DNA of 64,000 nucleotides, taken from positions 186,001 to 250,000 of the forward strand of contig NZ_JAJNKB010000004.1 in NCBI RefSeq assembly GCF_021533195.1, read 5' to 3'. The notes under the pieces were generated by a model. It worked only from the letters and a program-made list of their open reading frames with translations. It made no database searches and was not told where the DNA came from. The DNA comes from Portibacter marinus. GTDB lineage: Bacteria > Bacteroidota > Bacteroidia > Chitinophagales > Saprospiraceae. Every line of letters starts with the position of its first letter. Positions within the stretch are counted from its first letter, which is position 1. Shown here piece by piece: positions 54,023 through 63,975 of the stretch. The translations under genes and the position numbers were made by a program.

Positions 54023-57000
54023 GTGGAAAACATGAATACCCTGCTCGGTCGCTACCGAGAGGATGAGCGGACGAAACATATTTCAGAATTGGTAGATTCT
54101 GATACTCCGAAAAGGATATTGATCAATGGATTTATCGGAGCAGTGGATAGCTTTGTCCTGGCAGGAACGTATGAAATTGCTAAAGGAAATCATATTTATA
54201 TTGCTAATACAAAGGAAGAAGCCGCCTATTTGCAAAACGACCTTTCTAATTTATTCGAAAACAAAACCATTCACTTTTTTCCCGATTCTTTTAGCAGGCC
54301 CTTGAGGTTTGAAGAGTTGAATAAAAGTAATGTGCTTCAAAGAACCGAAGCCATCAATAAGATACTTCTTTCTAAAGCTGAAGGACATTTTATCATCACT
54401 TACCCGGAAGCGGTCTTTGAGAAAGTCGTCTCACCACAGCTTTTGGCAGAGCAGAAGATAGAAATTAAGGTAGGTGAAAAACTTGATCCAGACACCATTA
54501 TTGAAATTCTGGTAGAATACGGATTTACGCACGAAGAATTTGTTTATGAGCCAGGACAATTCTCGGTTAGGGGAGGAATTGTCGATATATTCTCATACGG
54601 AAATGAATGGCCCTATAGAATAGAGTTATTTGACGACGATATCGAAAGTATCAGGAATTTCAATCCGACAACTCAATTGTCGATCAGAAATATCAAAGAA
54701 ATATCGATTATACCAAATGTCAATTCCGAATTTACCAAAGATGATAAAGTCAGTTTATTCGAAGTCTTTGATCAAAACACGAGTGTTTGGATTCAAGACA
54801 TGGAGGTCTTTTTAGATAAAATACAAACCAGTTTTGAAAAGTGTATTGACTTTGCAAATTCTTTAAAAGGTATTGATGATACCAATGAATTAGAACAGCT
54901 TTTTAAAGAACGCGCATTCATTCTGCCGGATCAAACCCTGGATGAAATAGAAAAATTTCATACCATTCTTTTGAAAAAACCGCACATTGACCTAGCATTA
55001 GACGCTGAAATCAACTATAATATCAGTCCTCAACCCGCCTTCAATAAAAACTTTAAAATATTAATTGAAAATCTGGAGGGTAACGAACGGAAAGGATTGA
55101 CCAACTTTGTTTTTGCCGAAAATAAAAAACAAATCGAGCGATTCTACAGCATTTTTGACGATCTCGATGCCAAAATGGCTTGGTTTCCCATTAATATTTC
55201 ATTGCATGAAGGTTTCATCGATAATGATCTTAAAATAGCGGTCTACACCGATCATCAGATTTTCGATCGTTTTCATAAATATAAGCTGAGAAAAGGCTTC
55301 ACGAAGGAGCAAGCCATGAATCTCAAAATGCTTCGTGAATTGAAGCCAGGCGACTATGTGACTCACATTGACCATGGTGTTGGTAAGTATTCGGGGCTTG
55401 AAAAAATAGACATCAATGGTCATGTCCAGGAATCGGTTCGCCTCAAGTATCTGAACAACGACATCCTTTATGTCAGTATCAATTCACTTCATAAAATTTC
55501 CAAATTCGTCGGTAAAGACGGAACTCCACCTCGGCTTAGCAAAATCGGAGGTGATGCGTGGAAAAAGATGAAGGCGAAGACTAAGAAAAAGGTCAAGGAT
55601 ATTGCCAGAGAACTCATCAAACTTTATGCACAACGAAAAGCAGCAAAAGGATATGCTTTCCCACCAGATGGATATCTCCAAAATGAATTAGAAGCATCAT
55701 TTATCTATGAAGATACACCTGATCAGGAAAAAGCAACTGCGGATGTGAAGGAAGACATGATGATGGAAAATCCAATGGACCGGCTAATCTGTGGAGATGT
55801 AGGGTTTGGTAAAACCGAAATTGCCCTGAGAGCAGCTTTTAAAGCTGTGGTCGGAGGCAAGCAGGTTGCGGTACTTGTTCCAACAACGATACTTGCTTTA
55901 CAACACTATAAGACGTTCGATGACCGACTCAAGGAATTTGGAGTTTCAGTAGATTACGTGAACCGTTTCAGAAGTACCAAGGAAAAGAATGAAATCTTCG
56001 AAAAGCTGAAGAGTGGTGAACTGGACCTGGTGATTGGAACCCATGGGTTGTTGAATAAGAAGGTAGGATTTAAGGATTTGGGGCTGCTTATCATTGATGA
56101 AGAGCAAAAGTTTGGAGTAGCAGCTAAGGAAAAGCTTAGAAATATGAAGGTCAATGTCGACACACTAACATTGACAGCTACGCCCATTCCGCGAACATTG
56201 CAATTTTCATTGATGTCAGCTCGTGACCTTTCCATTATTAAAACACCACCTCCTAACCGACAGCCTATTCACACCGAGCGTCGAATTTTCAATGATGAAA
56301 CCATCAAAGATTCCATTTATTACGAGTACAACAGAGGCGGGCAGGTTTTCTTCGTTCACAATCGGGTAAAATCACTTCCTGATATCACGGCGATGGTCCG
56401 TCGACTGGTGCCGGAAGCCGATGTTGCTATGGCTCATGGTCAGATGGAATCAAAGCAGTTGGAAAAAACCCTGCTGGATTTTATTGATCGAAAATATGAC
56501 GTGCTGGTTTGCACCAATATTATTGAAACCGGGCTGGATATCGAAAATGCAAACACCATCATCATCAACAATGCGCATCAATTTGGACTGAGCGACCTCC
56601 ATCAACTCAGAGGCCGGGTCGGTCGATCAAATAAGAAAGCTTTCTGCTACCTTTTTGCACCACCTTTATCTGTGTTAACTCCGGAAGCCCGCAAGCGGTT
56701 GAAAACGCTCGAAGAATTTTCGGATCTGGGGTCGGGATTTGAAATTGCTATGAAGGATCTGGACATCAGGGGAGCAGGAAACTTACTCGGTGGCGAGCAA
56801 AGCGGCTTTATATCCGATATCGGTTACGAGACGTATCAAAAAATATTGGAAGAAGCTGTTTTGGAATTAAAAGAGACCGAATATAAAGACGTTTTCAAAG
56901 AAACATTGGATAAAGAAAGGACCTATGTTCGTGACGTTGAAATCGAAACGGATATCGAGATGCTCATCCCGGACGAATACATTAATAACATCCAGGAAAG

Positions 57001-57394
57001 ATTGCGAATCTATACACAATTAGATTTACTCGAAAATGAAGAACAACTTAAGAAGTTTCAGGATAAGATTGCTGACCGTTTCGGCCCTATACCCAAAGAA
57101 CTGCTCGAATTAATGGATGGCTTAAGGGTGCGATGGTTATGTAAGAAGCTGGGTTTTGAACGCCTATCTTTGAAGGGAAATAAGTTGAGAGCTTACTTCT
57201 TAAGTAATGCGCAGTCCAGCTATTTTGAATCCAGGCAATTCAAGCATATTATGGATTATGTCAGCAAAAATTCTGAGCGAAGGAAAATCACGATGAAGCA
57301 ATCACCACGCTTTTTAATTTTGATTAAACAAAAAGTCGGAAATCTGCAGCAAGCCCGTGAGTTTCTTGAGCTGCTACTTCAGGAAACCGCTTAG
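54023..57394 (+). CDS. mfd: Mfd transcription-repair coupling factor
   Basis: 1123 aa from a GTG at 54023, or 1120 from the ATG at 54032, which is the more ordinary start. UvrB-homology region at the N-terminus (FTHEEFVYEPGQFSVRGGIV at about 171). RNA-polymerase interaction (CarD-like) domain LKPGDYVTHIDHGVGKYSGL at about 445. RecG-like translocase motifs: GDVGFGKTEIALRAAF (590-605), IIDEEQKFG near 691, TATPIPRTL near 716, and NIIETGLDIENANTI near 833. A TRCF-type C-terminal domain follows at about 990-1085. Mfd removes stalled RNA polymerase and recruits UvrA. Length fits the family. Divergent from the Uma2-like gene. Confidence 0.97.
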   Translation: MENMNTLLGRYREDERTKHISELVDSDTPKRILINGFIGAVDSFVLAGTYEIAKGNHIYIANTKEEAAYLQNDLSNLFENKTIHFFPDSFSRPLRFEELNKSNVLQRTEAINKILLSKAEGHFIITYPEAVFEKVVSPQLLAEQKIEIKVGEKLDPDTIIEILVEYGFTHEEFVYEPGQFSVRGGIVDIFSYGNEWPYRIELFDDDIESIRNFNPTTQLSIRNIKEISIIPNVNSEFTKDDKVSLFEVFDQNTSVWIQDMEVFLDKIQTSFEKCIDFANSLKGIDDTNELEQLFKERAFILPDQTLDEIEKFHTILLKKPHIDLALDAEINYNISPQPAFNKNFKILIENLEGNERKGLTNFVFAENKKQIERFYSIFDDLDAKMAWFPINISLHEGFIDNDLKIAVYTDHQIFDRFHKYKLRKGFTKEQAMNLKMLRELKPGDYVTHIDHGVGKYSGLEKIDINGHVQESVRLKYLNNDILYVSINSLHKISKFVGKDGTPPRLSKIGGDAWKKMKAKTKKKVKDIARELIKLYAQRKAAKGYAFPPDGYLQNELEASFIYEDTPDQEKATADVKEDMMMENPMDRLICGDVGFGKTEIALRAAFKAVVGGKQVAVLVPTTILALQHYKTFDDRLKEFGVSVDYVNRFRSTKEKNEIFEKLKSGELDLVIGTHGLLNKKVGFKDLGLLIIDEEQKFGVAAKEKLRNMKVNVDTLTLTATPIPRTLQFSLMSARDLSIIKTPPPNRQPIHTERRIFNDETIKDSIYYEYNRGGQVFFVHNRVKSLPDITAMVRRLVPEADVAMAHGQMESKQLEKTLLDFIDRKYDVLVCTNIIETGLDIENANTIIINNAHQFGLSDLHQLRGRVGRSNKKAFCYLFAPPLSVLTPEARKRLKTLEEFSDLGSGFEIAMKDLDIRGAGNLLGGEQSGFISDIGYETYQKILEEAVLELKETEYKDVFKETLDKERTYVRDVEIETDIEMLIPDEYINNIQERLRIYTQLDLLENEEQLKKFQDKIADRFGPIPKELLELMDGLRVRWLCKKLGFERLSLKGNKLRAYFLSNAQSSYFESRQFKHIMDYVSKNSERRKITMKQSPRFLILIKQKVGNLQQAREFLELLLQETA

Positions 57395-57478
57395 GAAAAC
57401 TGATCTACGTATGGCTGCTCATTTTCAAAAATGTCACTTTTGCAACTTCGTATTTTCTGATCAGTATTCATGAAATGA

Positions 57479-57853
57479 TCAATTGGCTCTCAGTTTCTCC
57501 TTCAGTAGATTAAAATCTAAAGGCTTCGTTAAAAAATCATCCGCTCCTAATTTTTGGGCAGTTTTGAAATTTTCGTCATCTCCATATGCAGTAACCATCA
57601 TAACCACTGGTGGAGGCGCAACATACTTTGTTTTTATCCGCTCCAGCAATTCGAAACCACTCATTCCCGGCATATTAATATCGCTTAATATCAAAATTGC
57701 TCCATGGTCCATATTTTTAAGCCTTTCTAGCGCTTCTTCGCCGGAAAAGGCAAACATGAAATCTAAGTCGCCTTTGCGAATTTCCTTTCTGAACCGCTGT
57801 AGAAATAAATCTTTAACGTCTGTCTCATCGTCAACTACCAATATCTTTTTCAT
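57479..57853 (-). CDS. Stand-alone response-regulator receiver
   Basis: 124 aa, receiver domain only. Acidic pocket Asp8/Asp9, phospho-acceptor Asp58 in LSDINMPGMSG, conserved Thr/Ala in MMVTAYGD, and Lys in DFLTKPLD. No output domain, so it must act through protein contact or as a phosphate relay or sink. It follows the TPR histidine kinase by 9 nt and is last in a three-gene operon with two hybrid-looking kinases. The obvious phosphodonors are one or both of those. Confidence 0.95.
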   Translation of the reverse strand: MKKILVVDDETDVKDLFLQRFRKEIRKGDLDFMFAFSGEEALERLKNMDHGAILILSDINMPGMSGFELLERIKTKYVAPPPVVMMVTAYGDDENFKTAQKLGADDFLTKPLDFNLLKEKLRAN

Positions 57854-57862
57854 CTGGTTTTT

Positions 57863-59821
57863 TTAATAGGGTAAATAAATTTTAAATATAGTATAATCAT
57901 TTTCTTCCGTACTGACTTCTATTTTTCCATCGTGTGCTTTTACGATATCATAACTCATGCTCAAACCGAGTCCTGTTCCCTCGCCAGTAGGCTTGGTCGT
58001 AAAAAAAGGTTGAAAAATCTTTTCCACTACTTCCTCAGGTATGCCATTTCCATTGTCTTTGACACTAATGATTATATGATCATCGACTTTCTCAGTGCTT
58101 ACTGAAACGATTGGTGAGTATTCATTCCCTGCCTCTTCAGATTGTGTCTGCTTTTCTTTGACAGCGTAAAAAGCATTCGTAATTAAATTAAGTAGTACTC
58201 GACCCATGTCTTGTGCCATGACTTGGATGAGACCAATGTTGTCATCAAAATCAGTATCTAATTGTGCATTGAAGGACTTGTCTTTTGCGCGGAGCCCATG
58301 GTAGGCCAGTCTTAGATATTCATCTGCGAGCTTATTGATATCCGTAGGTTCTTTATCTGCAGTACTTTTTCTGCTGTGTTGTAACATGCCCTTAACAATG
58401 GCATCAGCTCGCTTTCCATGATGATTAATCTTATTGAGATTTTGACTAATGTCAGCAGCAATTAACTTTGCCTCTTCAATGTCACCTTTTTCCATCTCCT
58501 CATTCATCTCATCAATCAGTTCATTGCTCAATTCACTAAAATTATTGACAAAGTTTAATGGATTTTGAATCTCGTGTGCAATCCCTGCAGTAAGCTCGCC
58601 GAGGGAAGCCATCTTTTCGGATTGGATGAGTTGGGCTTGTGTCTGTTTAAGTTTTGTTAATGTTTTTTGAATTTCTTCTTTTTGCGATGCCAAAAGAATA
58701 TTAGCTTTTTGTTTCTGTCTATAACTGCGATATAAAATGAAACCTAAAACACTCAAGCCACCTAGAATTGATAAAAAAGAATAAGTCCGAAATCGGCTCT
58801 CACGTTCAATTCTTTCTTTTTCTTCCCGGCTTGCGTTCTTTTCCCTTCTAAGCAGCTCTTGTTGAAACGCCGCCATCTGCCCCAACTTTTTTTCGTTGAG
58901 TTCGGTTCTTTTATCATAGGCTAATTGCAAGTAAAATAACGCACTATCTTGGGGACCGACCTGGAGGAAGTAATCCGAAAAGTGCTCATAAACATGTGAA
59001 ATATCTATTCCAAATACCTGAATTTCCTGCAGATCGTTCATGATTTCCAACGCTTGAAGCGCATAGAAATAGCTGGAATCGAGCTCTTGTATTTCTGAAA
59101 AGGTTTTTGACAAGGCAAAATTATTAAAGGCTTGCCCAATAATATTCTCTCTTTTTGTGGCATCTCGCACTCCCATTGTAAAAGCCCTCCTGGCAGCCTC
59201 ATAGTTTTTCCACTCATATTTAGCCATGCCATCAAGGTATAAAAGAGTAGAATAATTAAATCCTACCTGCTCAGCTGGATAAGTTAATGCCTGTTCCATG
59301 AGTAGTCGGGCGGAATCCACCTCATTTCTTTCTAAATGAATTAAAGTAAGACCACTTAAGCAATAAACTATATTCACTACATCATCTCTCTTTTTGGCTA
59401 ATTCGTAAGCTTTCTCATAGTTGATTTTTCGTTCCAGATTATTTCCTGTCGCACCCATCAAGTGCCCAAAATTGAAATACAGATTAGCAAGACGTAAATA
59501 ATATGACTTTTCAATAGCAGGATTCTCAGGAAACTTTTTGAATAAACTAGAAATTTCTTCGCTTTCCCAGAATTCAAAAGCTTCCCTATAAATTTTATAT
59601 GACTTTGCAAATTGACCTGAATTGGTTGCATTAAAGCCGAGATAACTGAAATTGTCATCCATTCCCTCAGCGATTACAATCTTGACTGAGTCGTTTTTGG
59701 TGTTATTAAAAACGCCTAACATACTGTCTAACTCAACATTATCAAAAGAAAAATCCTGTCCACTTCCTTGACGAATACCAAAAATGAGCAGCAGAGTTAA
59801 TATGAATGCGTTCCTATTCAT
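57863..59821 (-). CDS. Periplasmic-TPR sensor histidine kinase
   Basis: 652 aa with a signal peptide (ILTLLLIFGIRQGSG). Residues about 60-320 are TPR-like helical repeats, predicted periplasmic. A single membrane helix (YSFLSILGGLSVLGFILYR) at about 336-354 leads to a coiled coil. The dimerisation/phosphoacceptor region has HEIQNP with phospho-His416. The ATPase domain contains NLITNAFYAVKE (N-box), KDNGNGIPEE (G1) and TGEGTGLGLSMSYDI (G2). Start and the previous gene's stop overlap (59818-59821). The transmitter is closely similar to that of the upstream kinase. Signal unknown. Confidence 0.93.
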   Translation of the reverse strand: MNRNAFILTLLLIFGIRQGSGQDFSFDNVELDSMLGVFNNTKNDSVKIVIAEGMDDNFSYLGFNATNSGQFAKSYKIYREAFEFWESEEISSLFKKFPENPAIEKSYYLRLANLYFNFGHLMGATGNNLERKINYEKAYELAKKRDDVVNIVYCLSGLTLIHLERNEVDSARLLMEQALTYPAEQVGFNYSTLLYLDGMAKYEWKNYEAARRAFTMGVRDATKRENIIGQAFNNFALSKTFSEIQELDSSYFYALQALEIMNDLQEIQVFGIDISHVYEHFSDYFLQVGPQDSALFYLQLAYDKRTELNEKKLGQMAAFQQELLRREKNASREEKERIERESRFRTYSFLSILGGLSVLGFILYRSYRQKQKANILLASQKEEIQKTLTKLKQTQAQLIQSEKMASLGELTAGIAHEIQNPLNFVNNFSELSNELIDEMNEEMEKGDIEEAKLIAADISQNLNKINHHGKRADAIVKGMLQHSRKSTADKEPTDINKLADEYLRLAYHGLRAKDKSFNAQLDTDFDDNIGLIQVMAQDMGRVLLNLITNAFYAVKEKQTQSEEAGNEYSPIVSVSTEKVDDHIIISVKDNGNGIPEEVVEKIFQPFFTTKPTGEGTGLGLSMSYDIVKAHDGKIEVSTEENDYTIFKIYLPY

Positions 59822-62800
59822 TGATGTGGCATCTTAATGCTAAAGGTAGTCCCCACTCCCTCCTCAGTTTGCACTTTTAACTCACCGCCATGCCCCTTTG
59901 TCACAATATCATAACTCATGCTTAAACCAAGACCGGTCCCCTCTCCAGTAGGTTTTGTAGTAAAAAAAGGTTGAAATATTTTATCCATCACTTCACTGGG
60001 AATACCGCCACCGTTGTCCTCAACATCAATCACAACAATGCCTTTTTCTTTTTTGGTGCTTACTGATACAATAGGTGAATATTCTATTCCCTCCTGGTCT
60101 GATTTGCTCTTTTTCTCTTTCACTGCATAAAATGCATTGGTAATCAGATTGAGGATAACTCGGCCTATATCTTGCGGAATGATGTGGATTAAACCAATAC
60201 TTTCATCAAAATCAGTATCCAATTTTGCATTGAAAGATTTGTCCTTGGCACGTAATCCATGGTAAGCCAGTCGTAAGTATTCATCTGCCAGCTTATTAAT
60301 ATCTGTTGGTTCATTTTCTGCTGAGCTCTTCCTGCTGTGCTGCAACATGCCCTTAACAATGGCATCTGCCCTCTTTCCATGATGGGTTATCTTACTGAGA
60401 TTTTGTTGAATACTGACTGCGATCAACTTGGCTTCATCGATGTCACCGCTTTCCAATTCTTCGTTCATTTCATCCATTAACTCATTGCTCAACTCACTAA
60501 AATTATTGACAAAATTTAACGGATTCTGAATCTCATGTGCAATCCCAGCTGTCAGTTCTCCAAGCGAAGCCATTTTTTCAGATTGGATGAGTTGGGATTG
60601 TGTAGATTTTAGATTTGCTAATGAAGTTTTGAGCTCCTTTGTTCTGACATTGACCTTTTGCTCTAACAGCTTATTTTCTCTTTTTAATTTTCGAGCACGC
60701 CATACAATGTAAGCTCTAAGTAGGCTTGCCGCAATGACAGCAAATATTAAGTATGCCCACCAGGTCTGCCACCAGGGAGGTTTGATTCGGAATTGCAGAT
60801 CTACAGGTGATGACCATAGCTGATTTACTCCCCGAGAAGCGACCTTGAAAGTGTATGGGCCAGGTTTAAGATTGTAGTAATTTTTTGAGCTTGTTTGAGT
60901 ATTTACAAATGTCCAGTCTTCATCGTTACCTTCCAGGATATATCGATAGTTAATCTTATCTGTGTTATAGATATCACTACTTCCAAAATTAAACCTGAGA
61001 CTATTCCGATCATAAGGCAAAACAACTGAATCCATCTCCACTTCTTCATCCATTACATACATGCTCGCCAGATGTATCGACGTAATGCTACTATCAGGTT
61101 TTGGAGCTTCGTCCATGATCAGAAGCTTGAAATCAACTTCCGGGGTGGCGACTCCCGACCAAAACTGGCCATTCTTTAAAAATGTGGGGGAATTTTGTAA
61201 GTAGTCATTGGCTAAAAAACCATATCCGGCATTATAATTTATATAACCAGGTTGCTGAGTTCCGGAATATTTATTAACGGGTATTAAGCCATTAACTGAT
61301 GCAACGTAGACTATGGAGTCTTTTTCTACTAAATCATAGGTTTCATGGGGAATAAGGCCATTTTCAGCCTTCAAATTTGTAAGCGTTTTGTCCTCAAAAT
61401 TCAGTATGGAGACACCTTCCAATGTACTTACCCACAGCTCACCCTCTTGAATTAATCTAACTACGTTTGCATTGTTATCACATAGCCCTTCCGTCTCTGA
61501 TAAGTATCTCAAGGTTTTATCTTTCACATTAACATTTGCAATGCCTTTGTCATTACTGTTGCCAAACCAAAGGTTATCTGCACCATCATAAGTAAAGTTA
61601 ACTTGTACTTCATTTTTCAAAACGTTCTGGTCCGTACTGGACACCAATTTTTTAAGTCTTCTAGCCTCGATATCATAAAAGTACAGGCCATCTGTAGCAT
61701 ACAGATAAAAGGTGTGTTCATTGATCATCTCGATATCCCATATCTCTCTCGTGACCTTAGAATTACTGAGATATTGTGTCATTTCATTTTTCTGACGATC
61801 ATAGATGGAAAAGCCGTTTGCAGCTGCTCGAAACAAATATTTATCGGGAGTAATCTCCTTAATAAAGCCAATACTGACATTTCTATTGTTATGTAACTGA
61901 TCTTGCGATAATGATCTTATGGTGCCCTTCTTGGGATCAATGATGTTAATTCCGGCAAGCGTACCTAGCCATATTTCCCCTCGAGAATCCTCCATTATGT
62001 TCCATACCTCGTCATGCATTAAGCCAGTCGACGAATCGAAATAACTCGTCTTAGGAGTAAAACGATTGGCAATTAAAATCCCTTTTCCCACAGTTCCTAG
62101 CCAAAGGGTTCCATCCTTCCTCTTTATACTTTCTAAGCGCTGGTTCACAGTAGTTAGATCTTTGCTTGTGCGTATCTTTTTAAATGAACTGACATCTTTG
62201 TCTAGAATAAAAATATCATTAAGGCCTGTTACCCAGAAGTTCCCTTCATTATCTTCCAATATGGAATGGCCTGAATTATCATAGCCTTGTTCAGATGTAA
62301 GGGTGGATATTTTTGTCTTATCACTTGAGATTCGAACTAACTTGGCTTCATCTGTATTTATCGCTTTGAAATAGGAGTAAAGGGATATCCATATGGAGCC
62401 GCCCGAATCTTCAATTATATCAGAAACGCCAGAATGTCTATTTTGAATTCCGTCAATTGCTATATCCTTAATAGACTGCCTTTTCTGATCAATGAGCATT
62501 AGACTGTCCCTTGACCCGAGCCACACATTGTGCTGACTGTCTTCGAAAAGTTTAGCAGCGAAATTATCAGTGTTCTTTATCTTTCGAAAATTTTCGAGCT
62601 CAGGATCGATGGTGTAGAAGCCATCGCCCCATGTAGCTATATAAATCATTCCTTCATGATCACACATGACATCTCCACCAAACAAATTTTCGTCTTTGCG
62701 GGCAATCTTATATTCAACGTTGCTTTCAAAATCCAACATATATATTCCACTATTTCCTGCTGCTAACCATAACCTTCCCTTCTTATCAGAAGCCATTCCG

Positions 62801-63399
62801 AATATTGCATTATAGTTATAGATGGAAGCATTTTCACCCTCGTATAGATATAAGCCTGACGGAGTTGCAGTATTTCCTGCGCCTACCCATAATGATCCAT
62901 CTTCATTCTCCAGAAAGCTTAAATACCTGTTGGTGCTCAATCCTATATCTGTAGTCAGTTGTAGTAAATTCGCGTTAGCCTCCTCCAAGATAGAAGGAGT
63001 TGGCATCTTTATAATTTCGGGCTTTTTGATGGGTGATTGAGTGATTGTATAGGGTACAGAATCAAATTCTAAAGGCGCTTCACTGAAACCATCCCAGTTC
63101 AGATCCTCGATAAGCATTGGTTTTTTCAAGGGTCTGAATTGGTTTAAATCAAAAGGTTGACTTGGTAAGGCATCTACATTCAAAGGATAGGTCACTGGGG
63201 TCAGCAGAGTATCATCCGCTATGGTTTCCCACTCGAAAGGCTCAGGATCTGTAAACTTAAGCGGAATGGTTTCGGGAATCTTGTAGTTACCGACCTTGGT
63301 TTCTGTTGCAGATACGCTGGTTTTCTGACAGGAAAAAAACAACAAACAACTTGCTAAAATTGCTATCTGTATAAAACCAAACTGATTTTTGATTGTCAT
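59818..63399 (-). CDS. Two-component propeller sensor histidine kinase, lipoprotein-type signal
   Basis: The ATG at 63399 gives 1193 aa with a lipobox-like end to the signal (ASCLLFFSC); upstream in-frame starts to 63600 would put a long hydrophilic leader before it. Residues about 130-720 form the Reg_prop propeller, with repeats of the type GSLWVGAGN, GRLWLAAGN, HNVWLGSRD, GTLWLGTVGKG and GEIWLGTLAGI. A Y_Y_Y-like domain at about 805-880 ends in NYYNLKPGPYTFKVASRG. One helix at about 890-915 (WAYLIFAVIAASLLRAYIVW) leads to a coiled coil, HEIQNP with phospho-His955, an N-box, G1 (VEDNGGGIPSE) and TGEGTGLGLS. No receiver or AraC output is fused, unlike classic hybrid systems. Confidence 0.93.
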   Translation of the reverse strand: MTIKNQFGFIQIAILASCLLFFSCQKTSVSATETKVGNYKIPETIPLKFTDPEPFEWETIADDTLLTPVTYPLNVDALPSQPFDLNQFRPLKKPMLIEDLNWDGFSEAPLEFDSVPYTITQSPIKKPEIIKMPTPSILEEANANLLQLTTDIGLSTNRYLSFLENEDGSLWVGAGNTATPSGLYLYEGENASIYNYNAIFGMASDKKGRLWLAAGNSGIYMLDFESNVEYKIARKDENLFGGDVMCDHEGMIYIATWGDGFYTIDPELENFRKIKNTDNFAAKLFEDSQHNVWLGSRDSLMLIDQKRQSIKDIAIDGIQNRHSGVSDIIEDSGGSIWISLYSYFKAINTDEAKLVRISSDKTKISTLTSEQGYDNSGHSILEDNEGNFWVTGLNDIFILDKDVSSFKKIRTSKDLTTVNQRLESIKRKDGTLWLGTVGKGILIANRFTPKTSYFDSSTGLMHDEVWNIMEDSRGEIWLGTLAGINIIDPKKGTIRSLSQDQLHNNRNVSIGFIKEITPDKYLFRAAANGFSIYDRQKNEMTQYLSNSKVTREIWDIEMINEHTFYLYATDGLYFYDIEARRLKKLVSSTDQNVLKNEVQVNFTYDGADNLWFGNSNDKGIANVNVKDKTLRYLSETEGLCDNNANVVRLIQEGELWVSTLEGVSILNFEDKTLTNLKAENGLIPHETYDLVEKDSIVYVASVNGLIPVNKYSGTQQPGYINYNAGYGFLANDYLQNSPTFLKNGQFWSGVATPEVDFKLLIMDEAPKPDSSITSIHLASMYVMDEEVEMDSVVLPYDRNSLRFNFGSSDIYNTDKINYRYILEGNDEDWTFVNTQTSSKNYYNLKPGPYTFKVASRGVNQLWSSPVDLQFRIKPPWWQTWWAYLIFAVIAASLLRAYIVWRARKLKRENKLLEQKVNVRTKELKTSLANLKSTQSQLIQSEKMASLGELTAGIAHEIQNPLNFVNNFSELSNELMDEMNEELESGDIDEAKLIAVSIQQNLSKITHHGKRADAIVKGMLQHSRKSSAENEPTDINKLADEYLRLAYHGLRAKDKSFNAKLDTDFDESIGLIHIIPQDIGRVILNLITNAFYAVKEKKSKSDQEGIEYSPIVSVSTKKEKGIVVIDVEDNGGGIPSEVMDKIFQPFFTTKPTGEGTGLGLSMSYDIVTKGHGGELKVQTEEGVGTTFSIKMPHQ

Positions 63400-63600
63400 T
63401 TTGCTTAGGTTTTGGGGCTTGATATCGGTACATTGGATTGATAATTGATTTTTCTGAACTTTTAATCTTCTGCTCTTGCTCGCTTGTATGGCTAATTCGA
63501 CTTTCGCATAAAGTAGCAAATTTTTAGATTGATCATCGGCAAGCAGACGTTTGAATAAACTTCGAAAGAATAGCATCATTAGGTTTGAGGTTATCAACAT

Positions 63601-63975
63601 CCAATATAATTCAATAACATCTTATTTTTGAAATAAAGCATTCATTTGTTTTATCTCGATCTTAAGGCCAATGTGGACGTGGTGATGAATCCATTTTTAC
63701 TTATTCTTGAAAGTCAAGCAGTTAAATCTTATTTGGCTGGGAAGATACATGGTCATTATTTCATTTATATCAGATATACCCATAGTGTATGTGCTCGAGA
63801 TGCTCAATTCTGCAAATGTAAGAGTCGCACATTAAAGATAGTCAAGCTTAAGGATAACACTTAGTGTCATTTGTACACCAACTATTCCCTCTAGCATTTC
63901 GTAGAAAAAATCATCTTCACGACAACAAAGAAGGATTAGTTAAGTTATATTTATAGTACAGCTAACCCATTGACA
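63601..63975. other. Intergenic region upstream of the kinase operon
   Basis: 375 nt with no supported gene. A small symmetric TTATTT-TTG-AAATAA sits near 63625. I found no convincing promoter pair and no RNA gene. The only frame of length, 63646-63864, begins at TTG and has no recognisable product. Confidence 0.4.

Noticed and set aside
53491-54066. 191-codon plus-strand frame
   Set aside because: Antisense to the Uma2-like gene and overlapping the start of mfd; no domain resemblance.
57863-61000. Long near-repeat suggesting an assembly duplication
   Set aside because: The two transmitter regions differ at many codons and are fused to unrelated sensors, so this is real gene duplication rather than a sequencing error.
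63646-63864. 72-codon plus-strand frame with a Cys-rich end
   Set aside because: Starts at TTG, no ribosome-binding signal, no recognised domain, composition like surrounding non-coding DNA.
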